Assembly: GCA_902384585.1 (NCBI GenBank)
Contig: CABMCJ010000004.1
Span: forward strand, 448,086 to 512,085
Reading direction: 5' to 3'
DNA length: 64,000 nt
DNA from: Candidatus Anstonella stagnisolia
Lineage (GTDB): Archaea; Micrarchaeota; Micrarchaeia; Anstonellales; Anstonellaceae
The stretch's first letter is position 1. The number at the start of each line of letters is the position of its first letter. Below the pieces are notes generated by a model. It was not told where the DNA came from, did not search any database, and was given only the letters and a program-made list of their open reading frames with translations. Shown piece by piece: positions 59,967-64,000 of this stretch. The position numbers and the translations under genes are program-made.

Positions 59967-61373
59967 CTATTTTATCCTAAACAGCTCTTCCTGCCGTTTG
60001 GTAAGATTATACTCCGTGTCAATGTCAGATATCTTCTCCGTGAACTTTGCTTTGGCTTTTGAGAGTAGCAAATACGCATCATCAAATTCTCCAAGAGCAG
60101 CGTGTATTTCTGCTGCAAGAAGATAAGCAGGGTATATTTCGTCGCTAATCCTTAAGGCACGCAAGGCATAAGTTTTGCTTTCGCGCACGAATCCGGCTTC
60201 GTATAGGTGTCTTGCCGCTTCATATGAGTCCATGAAAGAATCCGCGCCTTTCTCCCCTGCTGAAACATAGAAATTGAACGCTTCATTGCGCAGTTCGTAT
60301 GCTTCGCCGATTTCTCCCATTGATAGCAAAACGCTTGGTTCGTTTGGATCCAGCTCATAAGCTTTTGTAATCATTTTTACAGCCTCAGGCACCTTGAGCC
60401 ATGATTTTACATCACGTGCAGCATTTTTGCCGATGCCTTGAGGTATTCCATCTTTCCTTCGTTCATAGACGAGTTTATCAAAATCCGACCTTCCTACTGT
60501 ATCCTTTTCTGAAAATATGTTATTTGCAAGCTCATTGCGCATGCTTGTTTCTATTTCCGTCATGGATTGTTCAACCTGCTCTTTCGTGCATTTGAATGTC
60601 CACGCCTTGCCGTTTGGAAATTCAAATTTTGTAAATATGTTGGCGCCATTGCTTGTTACAATGCACGTTACAATTTCCATCAGCTTGTCTTTTGATATGT
60701 CTTCGGTCCGATGGGCTTCTACCCACAATTTCACTGGTGTTTCCCCATTATCCAAGTAATCCCTGTATGGCGCAGCGAGGGTTCCGATAAATGGAACTGC
60801 CACGATTATTTTGCTTTCCGTAAGTGCCGCGGCAAGTCCGCCTATTTGGTCGTTTTTGATTTTAGGGCTTAGGCATAACATTGGCTCTGCAAGCAGAGTG
60901 TCGCCATTTTCAAGAAGTTGGGTTCCTGTTACGAACGCGCCTATCTTTCCCCTGCCTTGGTCGCTAAGCACCAATAAGCCCCTTGCTCCCGGAATTGCAA
61001 AATACCACATGGTTGCCTCAAGGAACTCTCCTGCCAGATGCCGTATTTCTTTAGGTCCATCGGTTGCCCCCAATTTAGCTTTAACCGTATCCGGCAGATT
61101 ATACGTGAATATGCCATCCATGCCAAAAGGTTGGATATGCAGCATATACTTGTCCGGATAAGACGTTGTCCATATTTTTGAAATTTTAAGTGAATTAAAA
61201 AAAGAATCCGCTTTAGCGCCTTGTTCTTGACGGAGCTGGATTATCATTGAGTCATTCGGTGCAATCCATTCCCCTATCTCCCTCACTCCTTGTGCGTGCG
61301 CTCTAAAAAATGGGCTTATTGCAAGTCCCAATGCTAATGCAGCAGGTGCAAGTTTTTTTAACTGTAGATTCAT
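59967..61373 (-). CDS. Secreted protein with C-terminal TPR repeats
   Basis: A 468-residue exported protein. The signal peptide 'LAPAALALGLAISPFFRAHA' is followed by a probable cleavage site (AHA-QG). The N-terminal ~270 residues are mixed alpha/beta and unrecognised ('GPKEIRHLAGEFLEATMWYF', 'FAIPGARGLLVLSDQGRGK'). Residues ~320-460 contain at least three TPR-like helical pairs: 'AVKMITKAYELDPNEPSVLL', 'NEAFNFYVSAGEKGADSFMD' and 'AYLLAAEIHAALGEFDDAYL'. It is bounded by two direct copies of the inverted tail repeat. The neighbouring operon on the same strand encodes a protein with a large ectodomain, with which it might interact (inference). Confidence 0.7.
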   Translation of the reverse strand: MNLQLKKLAPAALALGLAISPFFRAHAQGVREIGEWIAPNDSMIIQLRQEQGAKADSFFNSLKISKIWTTSYPDKYMLHIQPFGMDGIFTYNLPDTVKAKLGATDGPKEIRHLAGEFLEATMWYFAIPGARGLLVLSDQGRGKIGAFVTGTQLLENGDTLLAEPMLCLSPKIKNDQIGGLAAALTESKIIVAVPFIGTLAAPYRDYLDNGETPVKLWVEAHRTEDISKDKLMEIVTCIVTSNGANIFTKFEFPNGKAWTFKCTKEQVEQSMTEIETSMRNELANNIFSEKDTVGRSDFDKLVYERRKDGIPQGIGKNAARDVKSWLKVPEAVKMITKAYELDPNEPSVLLSMGEIGEAYELRNEAFNFYVSAGEKGADSFMDSYEAARHLYEAGFVRESKTYALRALRISDEIYPAYLLAAEIHAALGEFDDAYLLLSKAKAKFTEKISDIDTEYNLTKRQEELFRIK

Positions 61374-61463
61374 GAGACCACAAATTTTTCTAAATGTTAC
61401 GCTGGAGTATCTATGAGGCAGGTAATTTGTTTTGCTCTAAATGTTAATATTGGCAACAAATAA

Positions 61464-61592
61464 TTAAACTGTTTCGGTGTAGATGGCGAGGGCGTGGTTA
61501 CTCAAAATATTGACACCCCGAAGAAATTCAAAACTTCTTCTACTGATGCCAAGATGGGCACGGAAACTTTTACGGTCAACAATAAGCCTTAA
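61464..61592 (+). pseudogene. Possible gene remnant (open frame without start)
   Basis: A 42-codon open frame without a start codon, ending in TAA at 61590-61592. It reads like the tail of a protein ('NIDTPKKFKTSS', 'MGTETFTVNNKP') and stops three bases before the tail repeat at 61595. It may be the C terminus of a gene truncated at the repeat junction. The rest of the ~300-bp gap 61374-61677 shows nothing else I recognise apart from AT-rich promoter-like DNA upstream of the secreted TPR gene. Confidence 0.3.
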
Positions 61593-61594
61593 CG

Positions 61595-61625
61595 CCCCTC
61601 ATTTCCGCAGAATATAGACACTTTC
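61595..61625 (-). repeat. Second copy of inverted tail repeat
   Basis: 'cccctcatttccgcagaata' and the next eleven bases 'tagacactttc' match 59883-59913 at 30 of 31 positions, in the same orientation. It marks the right limit of the repeat-bounded island, 53 bp before the methyltransferase start. Confidence 0.8.
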
Positions 61626-61677
61626 GTGCCCATATCCGCACCAATCAATAAATCCACTCCATAGCGCAGCCTAGCTT

Positions 61678-62532
61678 ATGGAAACGAAATATTCTGTTGT
61701 AATTGGGGATGCGCGCAACATGGCGGAGCTGCCGGATGAAAGCGTGCAGCTTGTCGTAACAAGCCCGCCCTACTTTAATGTAAAAGACTACGGGGACGAT
61801 GACGCGAACATTGGCGCAATAGACGACTATGTTTCCTATCTTGGCGCGGTTGAGGCTGTTTTTAGGGAATGCTACCGCGTGCTGGAGGATGGAAGGTACT
61901 GCTGCGTGAATATTTCTGACGTAATTTCAGGAGGCAGGAAATATCCGATTCCCTTCCACTATGTTTTCATGCTTGAGCGCTCCGGCTTCATTTACAGGGA
62001 CAATATAATTTGGAAAAAGCCGGACGGAATAGGGCAGAATGCAAGGAGCGGGGCTGCAAAGCGCTTCGGGGTGCTAATGCAAAACCCCTATCCAATGTAT
62101 TATTACCCAAACAACATTTACGAGCACATCCTCATTTTCAGAAAAGGCGTTTTCAATTTCAGGAAGCCGACCATGCAGCAGAAAGTAGGGGCAATGCTGG
62201 ACATAGAGCAGGCAAAGAAGCGCTGGAATACCGATATTTGGACAATGGCTGCGGCAACCGTGAACCAGTACACTAAAGTGCATCCGGCAATGTTCCCTGA
62301 GGAATTGCCTGAGGGCTTAATCCGGCTTTACACTTTCAAGGGCGAGACCGTTCTGGACCCTTTTCTTGGCAGCGGCACAACGCTAAAGGTAGCTCGGGCG
62401 CTATCGCGCGGCTGCATAGGCTACGAGATAAACCCGGACTATCTGCCACTGATTAGGAAAAAGGCGGGCTTTGACTTGGAAGGAAAACTGGATGTAAAAT
62501 ACCAAGGAGGTGGTAGGAATGAAAGGGGCTAG
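61678..62532 (+). CDS. DNA methyltransferase, beta class (N6-adenine or N4-cytosine)
   Basis: A 284-residue site-specific DNA methyltransferase. The catalytic motif IV 'VVTSPPYFNVKDY' lies near the N terminus (~residues 27-39). The SAM-binding motif I 'VLDPFLGSGTTLKVA' lies near the C terminus (~225-239), the order of the beta class. The target recognition region lies between ('YPIPFHYVFMLERSGFIYRD', 'NPYPMYYYPNNIYEHILIFR'). No restriction endonuclease gene adjoins, so it is an orphan or anti-restriction methylase, as often carried by plasmids and conjugative elements. Its 3' end overlaps the next gene by 14 bp. Confidence 0.92.
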   Translation: METKYSVVIGDARNMAELPDESVQLVVTSPPYFNVKDYGDDDANIGAIDDYVSYLGAVEAVFRECYRVLEDGRYCCVNISDVISGGRKYPIPFHYVFMLERSGFIYRDNIIWKKPDGIGQNARSGAAKRFGVLMQNPYPMYYYPNNIYEHILIFRKGVFNFRKPTMQQKVGAMLDIEQAKKRWNTDIWTMAAATVNQYTKVHPAMFPEELPEGLIRLYTFKGETVLDPFLGSGTTLKVARALSRGCIGYEINPDYLPLIRKKAGFDLEGKLDVKYQGGGRNERG

Positions 62533-62836
62533 GGCAAAACAAATCCTAGCCCCGCTCATGCTTTTTGCATTGGCGGGGTTAGCGAGTGCCGAGCTTGTTA
62601 TTCCGGCAGACCAGCCTGTTTGCAGGCTGTACGGGATAATACAGGTGCTTGGCACGGTGGCGGGAGTCCTGATAGCCGCCTATGCAGGGTTCATCCTTGC
62701 GAGCAGCAACGACATAAACGAGCGCAATACGGCAAAGCAGCTTTTGGGAGGGGTAGTCCTCGGGCTGATAATAATCTGGATTGCGCCGCTGCTTGTGAAG
62801 AGCCTTGTTGGGGTTGCTGACGTGTGTGGGTGGTAG
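62519..62836 (+). CDS. VirB2/TrbC-like small exported membrane protein
   Basis: A 105-residue protein from ATG 62519, after 'ggaggtggtagga' (the track start is earlier). The signal peptide is 'ILAPLMLFALAGLASA'. Two membrane helices follow ('VLGTVAGVLIAAYAGFILAS' and 'QLLGGVVLGLIIIWIAPLLV'), with a conserved-looking polar hinge between them. This signal-plus-two-helix layout is typical of VirB2/TrbC pilin subunits of type IV secretion systems. Cysteines near both ends could form a disulfide. It overlaps the methyltransferase gene, implying coupled translation. Confidence 0.7.
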   Translation: MKGARAKQILAPLMLFALAGLASAELVIPADQPVCRLYGIIQVLGTVAGVLIAAYAGFILASSNDINERNTAKQLLGGVVLGLIIIWIAPLLVKSLVGVADVCGW

Positions 62837-62838
62837 GC

Positions 62839-63057
62839 TTGGACTTGGTTGGGATAGCCGATGCCATACGAGCCATTGCGGTTTTCTTTGCCGTGATGGT
62901 TTGCGCATACGCGGGGCTGGTGCTCATGACGAGCAGGAACCCGCTGCAGAGGGCGGAGTGGAAGGAGATAGTCATAGGGGTTTTCGTGGGGCTATCAGTG
63001 ATTTTCATTGCGCCTATCATATCCGCGCTACTGAGCGGAGGGAATTATTGCAGGTGA
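62839..63057 (+). CDS. Second VirB2/TrbC-like small membrane protein
   Basis: A 72-residue protein with the same two-helix core as the preceding gene: 'IRAIAVFFAVMVCAYAGLVL' and 'WKEIVIGVFVGLSVIFIAPI'. The start is probably TTG 62839 with 'gggtggta' upstream; the track's GTG 62824 overlaps the previous gene's end. No signal peptide is obvious. Tandem pilin-like genes are common at the head of conjugation clusters. Confidence 0.65.
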   Translation: MDLVGIADAIRAIAVFFAVMVCAYAGLVLMTSRNPLQRAEWKEIVIGVFVGLSVIFIAPIISALLSGGNYCR

Positions 63058-63063
63058 GAAGAT

Positions 63064-64000
63064 ATGAGATTTGAAATTTACATTTTGCTTTTGATTGGGA
63101 TTGCTTACGCTATCCCAGTGTGCCCGCAGTATCCGCACAACGATTTTGTGTGGGGAACTGATTATCGGCAGCCTGTGAGGCCTGGAGACTCACTTGTTGA
63201 CAATTGCAGGAACCTTGCCTTGGCGGATAGGGGCGTTTGCGAGCATCTTGGGAATTTGAGCAATGAGCAGAAGAAAATGCTCATAATGGATAATCTGGTG
63301 CAGAATAGCAGCTCGCCAGCTTTGGGGGAGTCACGGAATTGGAATTATGCGCTGCAATTCACAAAATATCCTCCTGACAATTCTTCCACTGCAAGCTCCG
63401 GCAGCATTCGGGATGCATGGGTGCGCGTTCTTTCCTTGCAGCCCTCGGTTATTTTGAACTCCACCGGACAGCTTTTCATAAACGGAACCGGAGAGCTTTA
63501 TTCGCAGGCAGGGTTTAGCTTTGTTGTGACTAAGCAGAATTTTGGAGGTGATTGCAGGACGGATTATGCAGTGTGCGGCTATAATTATGCCATTCAGAAT
63601 TACGACAATGGGCAGGGTATAGGGAGCGGCACAAAAGCGAATTTTAGCGTTTTGCAGGTGCATAATTCAAGCAATGTTTTCCAGTCACGCCTCAGCGTGA
63701 ACTCCGAGTATTTCATCCACCACTACCATCTTGTTAGGCACTGTGTTGGGAGATTCTGCTTTACAACGTGCGACTATTACCGCAGCGATGATGTGCGGAA
63801 TTCGCTAAGCGCAACGGACAACAAGACAGCTTACTATTATGGCTTCAATCACACGGAAAAATCAATTGTTGATTCCTTTGAGAACGGGCTTTTGGACGGC
63901 TGGCTTGCGGTTAATTTGAGCAAGGACTTTGGAAACCTCAAATTCAGCGTGGGCAATTCCTGGCTGAGAATTCAGAGCATGCAATATCAGATTACTTACA
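63064..64000 (+). CDS. Large secreted protein, N-terminal part (runs off the window)
   Basis: An open frame from ATG 63064 to the right edge (312 codons), absent from the ORF track because it has no stop inside the window. A signal peptide is clear ('IYILLLIGIAYAIPVCPQYP'). The mature part is rich in Asn, Ser, Tyr and cysteines ('DNCRNLALADRGVCEHLGNL', 'CVGRFCFTTCDYY') with many NxS/T sites, as in surface proteins. A TrbC-like gene lies 6 bp upstream, so it is probably part of the same conjugation or secretion operon. No family is recognised. Confidence 0.75.
   Translation, partial: MRFEIYILLLIGIAYAIPVCPQYPHNDFVWGTDYRQPVRPGDSLVDNCRNLALADRGVCEHLGNLSNEQKKMLIMDNLVQNSSSPALGESRNWNYALQFTKYPPDNSSTASSGSIRDAWVRVLSLQPSVILNSTGQLFINGTGELYSQAGFSFVVTKQNFGGDCRTDYAVCGYNYAIQNYDNGQGIGSGTKANFSVLQVHNSSNVFQSRLSVNSEYFIHHYHLVRHCVGRFCFTTCDYYRSDDVRNSLSATDNKTAYYYGFNHTEKSIVDSFENGLLDGWLAVNLSKDFGNLKFSVGNSWLRIQSMQYQITY

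Larger units (their letters stand above)
51491..61625. mobile_element. Repeat-bounded accessory island
   Basis: The segment between the first and last repeat copies holds six genes (51652, 53441, 55303, 57035, 58510, 59967) unlike the neighbouring housekeeping and transport genes. Their base composition is visibly more mixed and AT-richer. Copies of a 78-bp element or its parts separate one- or two-gene units: R1 at 51491, R2 at 53060 (partial), R3 at 55224, R4 at 56959, and inverted tails at 59881 and 61595. No integrase, transposase or tRNA gene is visible at either edge, so the mobility mechanism is unknown. The methyltransferase and pilin-like genes that follow may belong to a neighbouring element. 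Confidence 0.5.

Overview
The window is archaeal chromosome. Its information-processing genes are archaeal (two-subunit DNA primase, Gins51, L44e, S27e, aIF2-alpha, EF-2, S7, S12, archaeal NusA, L30e, and an RNA polymerase with both large subunits split into A'/A'' and B'/B''). Ribosome-binding sites are mostly GGTG-like and lie a few bases before ATG, GTG or TTG. Small hypothetical membrane proteins, many lipoproteins, a form III RuBisCO, Cys-rich repeat proteins and bacterial-type acquisitions suggest a DPANN-like lineage (Diapherotrites- or Micrarchaeota-like). That placement is inference; no rRNA gene lies in the window.

Layout. 0-4 kb: replication and translation genes (priL end, priS, gins51, rpl44e, rps27e, aIF2-alpha). 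4-7.3 kb: a SIR2-like protein that looks acquired, superoxide dismutase, and a nitrilase-family protein whose catalytic Cys is Ser. 7.3-23.2 kb, minus strand: the classic archaeal block rpoH-B''-B'-A'-A''-L30e-NusA-S12-S7-EF-2, interrupted between S7 and EF-2 by three unrelated genes (TPR/transglutaminase-like, HTH_10 regulator, Cys-rich repeat protein). 23.3-28.5 kb: a cluster of related hypothetical proteins sharing a promoter motif, an orphan RHH protein and a PfkB kinase. 28.7-32.4 kb: form III RuBisCO with decayed copies of its own 3' end, a large unknown protein and ThpR. 32.5-51.4 kb: envelope and transport genes (solute-binding lipoprotein with repeats, antiporter, ECF S component, Sap/GAP, HdeD, PerM-like and MFS proteins, several lipoproteins, MscL), a second Cys-rich repeat protein, and a tyrosine decarboxylase-like enzyme next to an amino-acid antiporter.

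51.5-61.6 kb is an accessory island. A nearly identical 78-bp element, with an inverted 7-mer and a perfect 12-bp palindrome, occurs three times. Partial and inverted copies occur at least three more times. These elements separate one- or two-gene units: an unknown membrane protein; a radical SAM KamA-like/SnoaL fusion; the third Cys-rich protein; a two-gene operon encoding a SIR2-like/membrane-metalloprotease fusion plus a membrane protein with a large predicted external domain; and a secreted TPR protein. The operon is bounded by exact 14-bp inverted repeats. No recombinase is visible. After the island come an orphan beta-class DNA methyltransferase, two VirB2/TrbC-like small membrane proteins and the start of a large secreted protein, which look like the edge of a conjugation-type element.

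The best candidates for something undescribed are the repeat-bounded gene units and, within them, the SIR2-metalloprotease fusion with its membrane partner, which may be a membrane-associated defence or signalling module (inference).
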